A stretch of DNA of 64,000 nt from Paracoccaceae bacterium (GTDB lineage: Bacteria; Pseudomonadota; Alphaproteobacteria; Rhodobacterales; Rhodobacteraceae), in contig JANQRL010000033.1 of assembly GCA_028284605.1 (NCBI GenBank), positions 62,001 through 126,000 of the forward strand, read 5' to 3'. Below are positions 8,758 through 16,680 of this stretch, in pieces (the first letter of the stretch is position 1; each line of letters begins with the position of its first letter). The position numbers and the translations under genes are program-made. Under the pieces are notes generated by a model, which searched no databases, was not told the DNA's origin, and was given only the letters and a program-made list of their open reading frames with translations.

Positions 8758-9846
8758 TCAGGCCGCGCTCTGGTCTTCGGCGGCGACCCGCTTGCGCGCC
8801 CCGTCGAGGATCTCGGCAAGCTTCACCGCCTGGCCCTGCCGCTCCACCGAGGTCAGCGCGGCGTTGACGATGCCGAGCGCGACGATGCCGTTGGCGGCCT
8901 CCAGCTCCACCGCCTCGCCGGTGCGGCACATCTCGGCGAACATGTCGAGTTCGTCGGTGAACATGTTGGACTGGCCCATTTCCACGACTTCGCGCTTGCC
9001 GTAGCCGTCCTTGCCGCGCTGGATGTAGAGCGTCGAGGTCTCATGCACCCGGTCGGGGTCGTCCCAGCTTCCGAAATCGAGCTCGAAATGCATCAGCCCC
9101 TTCTGGCCGTAGACCCGGATGAAGTAGATGCCCGGCGAGGTCCAGCAGGAGCCGACATAGCCCAGCGCCCCGCTCTTGAAGCGCAGGATGGTCATCGACT
9201 GGTCGTCCACCTCGGCGCCGACGGGCGAGAGTTTCGAGGCCAGCGAGGAGACCTCCTCGACCTCGCCGCCGAGCATGTAGAGGCTGTCGAAGAGATGGGT
9301 GGCGAGCTGCGAGAGCGGCCCGCCCGGCGCCTTGTCGCGATACCAGCGCCAGGTGTCGGGGGTCAGTTCCAGGGCGCGCTCGTTGGAGAAGTTCGATTCC
9401 ATGAAGGACAGCGTGCCGAGCGCGCCGCTGTCGATGGCCTGTTTCATCAGCCGCGCCCCGCGCAGGAGCCGGGCCGAATGCCCCACCATCGCCCGCACGC
9501 CGTACCGGTCCTGAAGCGCCTCCAGCCGGATGCCGTTTTCCAGCGTGTTGGCGATGGGCTTCTCGGTATAGATGTGCTTGCCGGCCTTGGCCGCGGCCTC
9601 GGCCACCGGCAGATGCTGCTCGTTCGGCACGGTCAGGATGACGCCCCTGATCTCGGGGTCGGCGAGCATCTCGTCGAGGCTGCCGACCGAAGGCACGCCG
9701 TATTCGGCCTCAAACGCGGCGCGCTTCTCCTCGCTGCGGCTGTAGCCCTTGACGATCTCGATCCGGTCCGACTGCCGCGAGCCGCGCGTCAGCACCCGCG
9801 CCCAGCGGCCGAGGCCGACGATTCCCACCTTGATCCTGTCCGGCAT
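8758..9846 (-). CDS. Gfo/Idh/MocA family oxidoreductase
   Basis: 362 residues. The N-terminal Rossmann fold starts at once (KVGIVGLGRWARV), followed by the signature EKPIANTLENGIRLE containing the conserved Glu-Lys-Pro, and the substrate domain with GGPLSQLATHLFDSLYML, including the catalytic-site histidine. Such enzymes oxidise or reduce sugars, inositols and amino-sugar derivatives with NAD(P). The ATG at 9846 follows an AGGGGGA ribosome site; the open frame upstream of it lacks coding character. First gene of the operon, transcribed away from the GntR gene at 9961 and sharing its control region. Confidence 0.88.
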   Translation of the reverse strand: MPDRIKVGIVGLGRWARVLTRGSRQSDRIEIVKGYSRSEEKRAAFEAEYGVPSVGSLDEMLADPEIRGVILTVPNEQHLPVAEAAAKAGKHIYTEKPIANTLENGIRLEALQDRYGVRAMVGHSARLLRGARLMKQAIDSGALGTLSFMESNFSNERALELTPDTWRWYRDKAPGGPLSQLATHLFDSLYMLGGEVEEVSSLASKLSPVGAEVDDQSMTILRFKSGALGYVGSCWTSPGIYFIRVYGQKGLMHFELDFGSWDDPDRVHETSTLYIQRGKDGYGKREVVEMGQSNMFTDELDMFAEMCRTGEAVELEAANGIVALGIVNAALTSVERQGQAVKLAEILDGARKRVAAEDQSAA

Positions 9847-9894
9847 CACACGGCTCCCCCTCGCTTGCGCGGCAACGCCGCGTTGGATTGCAAT

Positions 9895-9924
9895 TTTGTA
9901 TGACAAACATACAATCCTGGTCAA
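9895..9924 (-). promoter_or_regulatory. Promoter with overlapping GntR-type operator (9896-9914)
   Basis: On the minus strand a -35 TTGACC (9924-9919) is 18 bp from a -10 TACAAA (9900-9895). Inside lies a perfect inverted repeat with 7-bp arms, TTGTATG (9896-9902) and CATACAA (9908-9914), around 5 bases. The size and the TNGTATAC-like half-site fit FCD-type GntR operators. A dimer bound here would cover spacer and -10 and should repress the oxidoreductase operon. Confidence 0.65.
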
Positions 9925-9960
9925 GTGGCCCCGGCTGCCAAGCTGCGCTATAGGAAGGCC

Positions 9961-10677
9961 ATGGCTGGACGACTTGCCGTCAGACGCGCCGTGGCGCCGA
10001 TCCGGGAACAGGTGATCGAGACCCTGAGGACAGAGATCATCGAGGGCCGGTTCGAGCCCGGCCGGCGCCTGACCGAACGCGAGCTGACCGAGCTGCTCGG
10101 CGTGTCCCGCACGGTCCTGCGCGAGGGATTGCGTCAGCTTGACTCCGAGGGGCTGATCAACGTCATCCCCAACAAGGGACCGGTGGTCCGCACGCTCTCG
10201 GCCGACGAGGCGCGGGAGCTTTACCGGATTCGCGAGGCGCTGGAGGGGCTCGGCGCGCGGCTTTTTGCCGAACGGCCGGAACCGGCCAGCGTCGCGGCTC
10301 TCGAGGCGGCGTTCAAGGGGGTCCGCGCAGCCTATCGCGGCGGCGATCCGCGGGCGATCCTTCAGGCCAAGAACGCGTTTTACGATGCGATCCATGCCGG
10401 CGCCGACAGCGGCACCCTGTCGAAGATGCTCGGCACGGTGCTGGCCCGGATCTGGCGCTGGCGGGCCATGGGCCTGTCGCATCCGAACCGCTCGCCGGAC
10501 CGCTCGGAGCAGAGCATCGGCAATCTCGGCGCGGTGGTCGAGGCGATCCGCGGCGGCGACGGCGACCGCGCCGAGGCTGCCGCGCGTTCAGAAGTCCGGC
10601 TGGCGGCGGCCGAGGCCCTGCGCCTGCTCGAAGTCGCGGCCCCGGACCGGGGCTCTCCTCGCCCCGCCGCCTCCTAG
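9961..10677 (+). CDS. GntR-family (FCD) transcriptional regulator
   Basis: 238 residues from the ATG at 9961; a GTG at 9925 would add 12 residues and cannot be excluded, but the winged helix starts soon after the ATG. The N-terminal HTH has the family pattern VIETLRTEIIEGRFEPG and LTERELTELLGVSRTVLREG. The C-terminal FCD ligand domain follows, with the metal/ligand-site residues in NAFYDAIHAGAD. Such proteins repress catabolic operons until a sugar acid or carboxylate binds. It is divergent from the oxidoreductase operon, and a palindrome suited to it lies in that promoter (9896-9914). It converges on the M24-fold gene with 4 bp between stops. Confidence 0.88.
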   Translation: MAGRLAVRRAVAPIREQVIETLRTEIIEGRFEPGRRLTERELTELLGVSRTVLREGLRQLDSEGLINVIPNKGPVVRTLSADEARELYRIREALEGLGARLFAERPEPASVAALEAAFKGVRAAYRGGDPRAILQAKNAFYDAIHAGADSGTLSKMLGTVLARIWRWRAMGLSHPNRSPDRSEQSIGNLGAVVEAIRGGDGDRAEAAARSEVRLAAAEALRLLEVAAPDRGSPRPAAS

Positions 10678-10681
10678 CGCC

Positions 10682-11968
10682 TCACACCACGGTCAGTTCG
10701 ATGGGCCAGTCGTCGACGCATTCGCGGCCATCCTCGGTGACGATGAAGGTGTGGCCAACGAACATGCCGAGCCGGCCATCGGCGGAGATCGGATTGGGCT
10801 CGGGCATCAGCACCATCCCGGGCTTCAGAATATCGTCATAGCCATGGGTCTTGGCGCCTTCGACATAGGCGTGCGGCCCGTCGGAGACGAAATCGATCCC
10901 GTGGGTGACGATCGGCCGGGACTGGCAGCCGTTGTCGCGGAAGAAACCGGCGGCATCCACCATGTCGGAGACAGGCCGGCCCGGGCCGATGGCCCCGATG
11001 ACCCGCTCATAACCCGGCTTGGCGATGTCGTCCCAGAAGCGCCGGATCGGCTCCGGCGGCGGGCCGAGGCAGATCGGCTGGCCGATCTGGGCCGAATAGC
11101 CGCGATAGCCGGCGGCCAGTTCCATGATGATCATGTCGCCCGCGCTGAGTCGCCGCAGCGACGGGCGCGGATTGCCGAAGACCATGGCCGGGTTATCCAT
11201 CGGCGTCGACCCGATGATCAGGAAATCGATATCGCCGCCGCCGTCGAGGATCGCCGCGCCCGCCGCCGCGCGCAGGTCCTGCTCGGTGGCGCCGGGCTTG
11301 GCGGCATCGGCGATGGCATGCATCGCGTCGGTGCAGAGCAGGCCCGCCTCGCGCACGCAGTCAAGCTCCTCGGCGCTCTTCACATGGACCAGCTCGTGCA
11401 TCAGCCCCTTGGTGAAGACGATCTCGGCCTCGGGCAGAAGCTCCGTCAGCCGCAGATACTGATTGGCGGGCAGGTAATCGCCATGGCGCGGGTCGACCTC
11501 GAGCAGTCCGATCCGGCCGCGCTCGGCCCCGGCCTCGGCGATCCGCTCGGCCATCACCTCGGCGAACTGCCCGTTGCGGCTCGACCGCACATCGGAGATC
11601 GCCGCCGAAACCTCGCGCCGGACCGCCTCGATATGGGTGCCGCCCATGCCGTAGACCAGCGTCGGTTCGCCGTCGCGCGGGAAGACCACATAGACACAGA
11701 GACAATGCCATTCCCAATGGCCCGAGAGCCAGAGCATACCGCCGCCGAAGCTCCAATGGCTCGGCCCGCCGGGGCAGATCACTACGTCGAGATCGTGCTC
11801 CGCCATCTTGGCCCGCAGTGCGGCGAAACGGCGTTCGTATTCGGCACGGCTGAACTGCGCATAGACCGCGTCGCGATAATACGGCGTCTCCCGCATCCGA
11901 GCGAAGGTGCGCCCGTTATCGAGCGAACTGCGTGACTGCTCCCATGCGGTCGACGTGAAATCTTCCAT
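10682..11968 (-). CDS. M24-fold (creatinase/Xaa-Pro peptidase-like) protein lacking metal ligands
   Basis: 428 residues: an N-terminal creatinase-like domain (about 40-190) and a C-terminal pita-bread domain. In M24 metallopeptidases five residues (Asp, Asp, His, Glu, Glu) hold two metals. Here the first Asp position is Glu283 (IIMELAAGY), the second is Ala293 (GYSAQIGQ), and the last Glu is Gly405 (FVGHTFIVTEDG); a His (THGIDF) and Glu390 (LMPEPNP) remain. It is therefore probably not a metallopeptidase. Creatinase itself is a metal-free member, so hydrolysis of a C-N bond in a small molecule is possible, as is a non-catalytic role. The ATG at 11968 has an AAGGAGGAAG ribosome site. The LacI-like operator upstream links it to the NitT importer. 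Confidence 0.8.
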   Translation of the reverse strand: MEDFTSTAWEQSRSSLDNGRTFARMRETPYYRDAVYAQFSRAEYERRFAALRAKMAEHDLDVVICPGGPSHWSFGGGMLWLSGHWEWHCLCVYVVFPRDGEPTLVYGMGGTHIEAVRREVSAAISDVRSSRNGQFAEVMAERIAEAGAERGRIGLLEVDPRHGDYLPANQYLRLTELLPEAEIVFTKGLMHELVHVKSAEELDCVREAGLLCTDAMHAIADAAKPGATEQDLRAAAGAAILDGGGDIDFLIIGSTPMDNPAMVFGNPRPSLRRLSAGDMIIMELAAGYRGYSAQIGQPICLGPPPEPIRRFWDDIAKPGYERVIGAIGPGRPVSDMVDAAGFFRDNGCQSRPIVTHGIDFVSDGPHAYVEGAKTHGYDDILKPGMVLMPEPNPISADGRLGMFVGHTFIVTEDGRECVDDWPIELTVV

Positions 11969-12089
11969 CTCTTCCTCCTTGACTGCGCCACGGCGTCGGC
12001 CGAGGGCGGGACGTCGCGCCGGACCGAGCTTCCGGGCGCGCCCCGCATCGGCCCCCGGGCCCGATGCACCGTCGACCTCGCGGTCGTGA

Positions 12090-12134
12090 GCAAACGATTG
12101 CATATATCAAAGCCCGAGCCGGCGCGACTGTCAA
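12090..12134 (-). promoter_or_regulatory. Promoter with LacI-like operator before the M24-fold gene
   Basis: On the minus strand TTGACA (12134-12129) is followed after 17 bp by TTTGAT, then by ATATGCAATCGTTTGC (12105-12090). These are exactly the 16 bases found at 6513-6528. The gap from -35 to operator is 23 bp here and 25 bp there, so the geometry is conserved. The operator would cover the transcription start. The leader to the ATG at 11968 is about 120 bp. Confidence 0.6.
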
Positions 12135-12489
12135 AGGGCGCGCGGATCGGTCGCTGCAAAGAGGAGGCCGACCCCCGACCGGAGCACTGCATGGCCGCCC
12201 CGGCCTGCTCTGACGACCGGGCTTGCGCGTCGCCTGCCTCGGGAGTTTCGGCGCCGCCTTCTTGTCGCTGGCGGTCGTCCCGAAGGTCTCCGGCGCCTGT
12301 CGTCGGGCAGCGCCGACATCCTGTTGAGGGGTCGAGGCCCGGATTTCGCTATCCGCAAGGGCCGGACGGCCCCTGCCCCACCGCAGACCTCATGTCTCTG
12401 ACCGGGTCAGTCGCGGCATTGGCCGCTTTATCCGAATCCTGGTCGGACTCTGCTCCGCGCCGCCGGTCGCACAGAGCGGCACCGTACCG
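12135..12489 (+). other. Intergenic stretch without a recognisable gene
   Basis: About 350 bp between the promoter of the M24-fold gene and the end of the antiporter gene. Frames in both directions are short or lack family resemblance. One plus-strand frame (about 12236-12330) encodes a short hydrophobic run, which could be debris of a lost gene, but I cannot identify it. I see no RNA gene or repeat. Confidence 0.5.
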
Positions 12490-13434
12490 TCAGCCAAGTT
12501 GAAGCGGCGCCGCGTTGAACTGCCGACCCACATAAAGCGCATAGAGGCAGAGCAGCACGCCCGCCTCCCACCGGTCGAGCCTGAACAATGTCCGCAGCAG
12601 GATCAGCGCCAGGACGCTCAGCGCCACCATGATCCAGAGGTCGAACCGGAGAATGACCTCCGGGATCGAGATCGGCGCCAAGAGGCCCGCCAGCCCCATC
12701 ACGCCCAGCACATTGAAGACGTTGGATCCCAGGACGTTACCGATCACGACCTCGGACTGACGCCGGAGGACGGCCGCCAAGCAGGTCGCGAGTTCCGGAA
12801 GCGAGGTTCCGACGGCGATCAGTGTCAGCCCGATCGCGGCTTCCCCGACACCGAGGTCGCGGGCCAGGGAGACGCCGCCCCGGACCAGCATCTCGCTTCC
12901 AAAGATCAGCCCGGCCAAACCGCCGAGGATCGCCAGGCCGATGACCGGGGTCCCCCCCGGCAACTCCTCTTCGTCGTCCTCGATCGCGCCCGGGTTGGTC
13001 TTCCAGGTGAAGATCAGGTATCCAGCAAGCAGAAGCAGGGCCAGGGCGCCGGACAGGCGTCCGATCTCCCCCTGCATCGCGAGCACGGCGAAAACGCCCG
13101 TCGCGGCAAGCATGGCCAGCCCGTCGCGCCGGAGCACGGTACCGTCGGCGCCCACGGGCCGGATCAGCGCGGCGATGGGCAGGATGAGGCAGAGATTGGC
13201 GATGTTGCTCCCGACAATGTTCCCCACGCCGAGGCCAGAGGCGCCGGAGACGACCGATTCCACGACAATGAACAGTTCCGGCATGGAGGTGCCAAACGCC
13301 ACAATCGTCAGCCCGACGAGCACTTTCGGAAGATGCGCCCTGCTGGCGACCGCAACCGCGCCGCGCACCAGGTAGTCGGCGCCGAATGTCAGCGCAATGA
13401 GACCCAGCGCCACGAAACCGATATTCAGAAGCAT
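12490..13434 (-). CDS. Calcium/sodium antiporter (CaCA family, YrbG-like)
   Basis: 314 residues with ten to eleven membrane segments and an internal duplication. The two alpha-repeats are clear: VAFGTSMPELFIV with GNIVGSNIANLCLI in the first half, and IAVGTSLPELATC with GNVLGSNVFNVLGVM in the second. The Glu in each TS-PE motif forms the cation site. The acidic loop EDDEEELPG joins the halves. The family swaps Ca2+ or K+ for Na+ or H+ across the inner membrane. It is a single gene, divergent from the GntR regulator at 13732, and not obviously part of the catabolic units. Confidence 0.9.
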   Translation of the reverse strand: MLLNIGFVALGLIALTFGADYLVRGAVAVASRAHLPKVLVGLTIVAFGTSMPELFIVVESVVSGASGLGVGNIVGSNIANLCLILPIAALIRPVGADGTVLRRDGLAMLAATGVFAVLAMQGEIGRLSGALALLLLAGYLIFTWKTNPGAIEDDEEELPGGTPVIGLAILGGLAGLIFGSEMLVRGGVSLARDLGVGEAAIGLTLIAVGTSLPELATCLAAVLRRQSEVVIGNVLGSNVFNVLGVMGLAGLLAPISIPEVILRFDLWIMVALSVLALILLRTLFRLDRWEAGVLLCLYALYVGRQFNAAPLQLG

Positions 13435-13628
13435 GGAACCATCCCCTTTCTCGGTTCAAACGTCATCCACAGCCGATAGGCCGGCCGGCCCGTCGGCCCG
13501 GTCGATGCCGGAAACGCCGGTCGCGACGCTCGGAATGTGCGGCACTCTATGGGAGAAGCAGGAGAGCGGCCGCCGCTCGGCTCGGTTCGGCAGCATGGCG
13601 CGTTTGTCTCCAGTGCCGAGATCACGGC

Positions 13629-13674
13629 TTGAACAGGGTCGATGGATCAGATAATGTATTTATTAATGAATGCA
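13629..13674 (+). promoter_or_regulatory. gntR promoter and 20-bp operator (13655-13674)
   Basis: TTGAAC (13629-13634) with GATAAT/TAATGT 15-17 bp on. Overlapping the start region, positions 13655-13674 form an imperfect palindrome TGYATTYATTAATRAATRCA in which every mismatch is Y for Y or R for R. The same element, 16 of 20 identical, lies at 21543-21562, and a related one at 14518-14537. The position suggests autorepression by the adjacent GntR protein. Confidence 0.6.
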
Positions 13675-13731
13675 ATGGTGCGTGCGAGGAATTCTCGGTG
13701 AGCCCCGGCTCCGCAGATATGAGGTGATGCC

Positions 13732-14403
13732 ATGCCCGAGGCAGCAAAGCAGAGCAGAGTCGGCGATGCCTATGAGCGTCTGAAGGACGAAATCCGGACC
13801 AACCGCATGGCACCGGGCTATCAGGCGCCCGAACCGGAGATCGCGCTGCGGCTCGGAATGAGCCGGACACCGGTGCGCGAAGCGCTCATTCGGCTCGAAG
13901 CGGAGGGGCTTGTCGAACTGGTGCCCCGTCGCGGGGCCCGCGTCCTGCCGATCCGTGCCGATGACATGAAGGAAATCTACGAGATCCTGACCGCGCTCGA
14001 ACCGGCTGCGGCGGCCAGTCTGGCGGCCCGCAAGCCGACGGCGGAGGAGCTTGCGCCTCTGGATCTTGCCACGACGGAAATGGAAGCGGCGCTGGAGGCG
14101 GAAGACCTCGACAAATGGGCCGAGGCGGATGACCGGTTCCACCGCGAGCTTCTTGCCCTTCATGGGAACCAGCGGCTCCAGTCCTTCGTGACCGCCCTGT
14201 TCGATCAGGCCCATCGCGCCCGGATCGTGACGTTGCGCATGCGCGGCGCCCCGACCAAATCCACTGCAGAACATCGCCAGATCGTCGAACATCTGCGGGC
14301 CGGCGATGCCGAGGCGACCCGCGAGGCGTTCCGCGCGCACCGCCAGCGCGCCTCCGAAGAGCTGCTCAGCATCCTGGAGCGCTATAAGCTCGAGCAGCTT
14401 TGA
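13732..14403 (+). CDS. GntR-family (FCD) transcriptional regulator of the importer/acid-sugar cluster
   Basis: 223 residues. The winged HTH (DAYERLKDEIRTNRM, then EPEIALRLGMSRTPVREAL) and the C-terminal FCD domain (DDRFHRELLALHGNQRL with the Asp/His ligand residues, and later the His of STAEHRQIVEHL) are typical. It faces the antiporter and runs in the same direction as the importer operon that starts 200 bp downstream. Palindromes shared by its own promoter, that importer promoter and the dehydrogenase/kinase operon at 21.6 kb suggest it controls all three. The inducer is probably a four-carbon acid sugar, by inference from the enzymes. Confidence 0.88.
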   Translation: MPEAAKQSRVGDAYERLKDEIRTNRMAPGYQAPEPEIALRLGMSRTPVREALIRLEAEGLVELVPRRGARVLPIRADDMKEIYEILTALEPAAAASLAARKPTAEELAPLDLATTEMEAALEAEDLDKWAEADDRFHRELLALHGNQRLQSFVTALFDQAHRARIVTLRMRGAPTKSTAEHRQIVEHLRAGDAEATREAFRAHRQRASEELLSILERYKLEQL

Positions 14404-14517
14404 CCTGACAGTCCGGTCGGGACTCCCGGTTCGCGCACGGCCCGGGAGGCGCGCCCGGCCTTGAAATGCCCTTGCAAGGGCGGATTTCGCCCATCACATC
14501 ATCAAAAAATTTTTTAA

Positions 14518-14554
14518 CGCATGCATTGATAAATGTGTTGTGATCGGTCATATG
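14518..14554 (+). promoter_or_regulatory. Promoter and GntR-like site of the peptide-type importer operon
   Basis: TTGATA (14526-14531), 17 bp spacer, CATATG (14549-14554). The -35 lies inside a degenerate copy of the GntR palindrome (14518-14537, CGCATGCATTGATAAATGTG). Just upstream is an A6T6 tract (about 14504-14515) that could bend DNA or act as an UP element, and before it the 14-bp palindrome GCCCTTGCAAGGGC. Confidence 0.5.
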
Positions 14555-14606
14555 GGATCGCGTTACAACGTCAAACCGAACGCGCGGACACATTAGGGAG
14601 GGGCCT

Positions 14607-16568
14607 ATGGACAACGCAGCCTTCAGGAAATCGCGGCTCTCATGCGCAACGCTTGCGCTTCTGGCATCGGTCTCGACGGCCGGAAGCGCCTGGGCGCAGA
14701 TGAGCTATCAGGAAGCGCCGATGCTGGCCGAGCGCGTCGCCGCCGGCACATTGCCGCCGGTAGAGGAGCGTCTGCCGAACCAGCCCGAGGTGGTGCCCAT
14801 GTACGAGGGGATCGGCCAGTATGGCGACGAGTTCCGGTTCGGGATGTCGGGCTATTCGGATCATGAGCAGATTCAGAACTGGGCCGGTAATATGGGGCCG
14901 ATCCAGCTCGATCCCGACACACATTACACCGAGGCGCTGCCGCTGGCAGCCGGCGCCTTCTCGGTCTCCGACGATGCCAAGGAATACACGTTCACGATCC
15001 GCGAGGGCCATAAATGGTCCGATGGAACGCCGTTCACCACCGCCGACGTCGAATTCGCGGTCAACGACATCCTGCTGCACCCGGATCTCGCGCCGATCTC
15101 GGCGATCTGGTACGCGGGCGGAGAATTGTTCGAGCTGGAGATCGTCGACGACTACACGTTCCGGTTCACATTCGCCGAATCCTATGGCGATTTCCTCTAT
15201 GAGATCGCCGACCGGGACAACACGCATCCGACCTTCTATCAGAAGGCCTATTGCAGCCAGGCGCATCCGGATTACAACGACAATCTCGACGCCGATCTGG
15301 CCGCCAACAACCTCACCGACTGGCGCGATTACCTGCTCCAGCTCTGCGGCAACCCGTCGAAATCGCCGACCCGCTGGGGCAACCCCGACCGGCCCTCGCT
15401 TGAAGCCTGGATCGTCACGGAACCCTATGTCGGCGGCTCCACCCAGGTGATCCTCGAACGCAACCCCTATTTCTGGCAGGTCGATGAGGAAGGCCGACAG
15501 CTTCCCTATATCGACCGCCTGATCGGCACCGTCTATTCCGATCCCGAGGGTCTGCTGCTCGGCGCAATCGGCGGCAATGTCGATTATGGCCAGCGCAAGC
15601 TGGAAGCAGCGGCCAATCGTCCGGCGCTGGCCGAGGCCGCGCCGCGGATCGGCGCCGAGCTTTACGATGTGACGGCCATCGGCGGGTCGAGCCTGTGGTT
15701 CCAGCTCAACCTCACGCACCGGGACCCGGAGCTGCGCGCGCTCTTCAACAAGCGGGATTTCCGCGTCGCGCTTTCGATTGGGTTCGACCGTCAGGAGGTC
15801 ATCGACACCGCGCTGCTTGGCGAGGGTGTGCCGTGGAACAACGGCCCGTTCGAGGACAGCCCGATGTTCCACGAACAATTCGCGACCCAATATCTGGAGT
15901 TCGATCCGGAGACCGCCAACGCATTGCTCGACGGGATCGGCCTGACCGAACGCAATGCCGACGGCATCCGCCTGATGCCGAGCGGCCGCCCAGTCAGCTT
16001 CACCGCCGAGATCACCGTCGCGCGCAACGACATTGTCGACCAGCTCGAGATCATGTCAGCCATGTGGCGCGACAATATCGGCGTGGAGATGCGGATCAAC
16101 GCCACCGAACGGGCGCTGATGTACGCCAAGGTCGACAACAATGACCACGACGCGACGGCCTGGGACGACAATGCAAGCTGGGGTCCGGGGCGCTTCCCCT
16201 CCTCGCTGGTTCCGGCCGAGTTCAACTCGCGCTGGGCGATCGGCTATGCCCGCTGGTTCAAGACCGGCGGCGAAGAGGGCATGGAACCGCCCGATCACAT
16301 CCTCGAACGCTATCACCTCTATCAGAATGTGAAGACGTCGCGGAACTTCGAGGAACGGCGCGCCAACATCCTCGCCATGGCCGACATCGCCGCCGAGCAG
16401 TTCGAGACATTCGGCGTCTCCAAGATGATGTCGAACCGGGGGATCGTGAAGACGGCGCTGCGCAATGTGCGGGACTGGAACCCGTCCACCTCGCAGTTCC
16501 CGCCGGCGCTGCAACGCCCGTGGACGTTCTGGTGGGGCACGGCCGACGGCAATCGCCCGACGAACTAG
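14607..16568 (+). CDS. ABC transporter substrate-binding protein, family 5 (peptide/opine type)
   Basis: 653 residues, longer than the usual 530. A Sec signal (about residues 10-31, ending GSAWAQM) precedes a mature DppA/OppA-like protein: YTFTIREGHKWSDGTPFTTADV is the family hallmark (quoted as YTFTIREGHKWSDGTPF), followed by ILERNPYFWQVD and a C-terminal lobe with many aromatic residues. Large members of family 5 bind oligopeptides, opines, sugars or sugar acids. Because the operon continues into four-carbon acid-sugar enzymes, a sugar-acid ligand is my inference. It opens the operon running to about 21.5 kb and has an AGGGAGGGG ribosome site. Confidence 0.88.
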   Translation: MDNAAFRKSRLSCATLALLASVSTAGSAWAQMSYQEAPMLAERVAAGTLPPVEERLPNQPEVVPMYEGIGQYGDEFRFGMSGYSDHEQIQNWAGNMGPIQLDPDTHYTEALPLAAGAFSVSDDAKEYTFTIREGHKWSDGTPFTTADVEFAVNDILLHPDLAPISAIWYAGGELFELEIVDDYTFRFTFAESYGDFLYEIADRDNTHPTFYQKAYCSQAHPDYNDNLDADLAANNLTDWRDYLLQLCGNPSKSPTRWGNPDRPSLEAWIVTEPYVGGSTQVILERNPYFWQVDEEGRQLPYIDRLIGTVYSDPEGLLLGAIGGNVDYGQRKLEAAANRPALAEAAPRIGAELYDVTAIGGSSLWFQLNLTHRDPELRALFNKRDFRVALSIGFDRQEVIDTALLGEGVPWNNGPFEDSPMFHEQFATQYLEFDPETANALLDGIGLTERNADGIRLMPSGRPVSFTAEITVARNDIVDQLEIMSAMWRDNIGVEMRINATERALMYAKVDNNDHDATAWDDNASWGPGRFPSSLVPAEFNSRWAIGYARWFKTGGEEGMEPPDHILERYHLYQNVKTSRNFEERRANILAMADIAAEQFETFGVSKMMSNRGIVKTALRNVRDWNPSTSQFPPALQRPWTFWWGTADGNRPTN

Positions 16569-16680
16569 CCGTCGTCCTGCTCCCGTATGACGGCTAGGAT
16601 GCTGGCGGCGCCCCGATGCGCCGCCAGCTTTCACAAGGACATCTCGAGCGGCGCGCCGGTGGCGCCAATGAGGGTGAAAC

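Noticed and set aside
7960..11968. Creatinine degradation pathway (creatininase-family gene plus creatinase-fold M24 gene)
   Set aside because: The two genes are in different operons with different predicted operators. No sarcosine oxidase, urease or creatine transporter is present, and the M24-fold protein lacks recognisable creatinase substrate residues. The creatininase family has many other activities.
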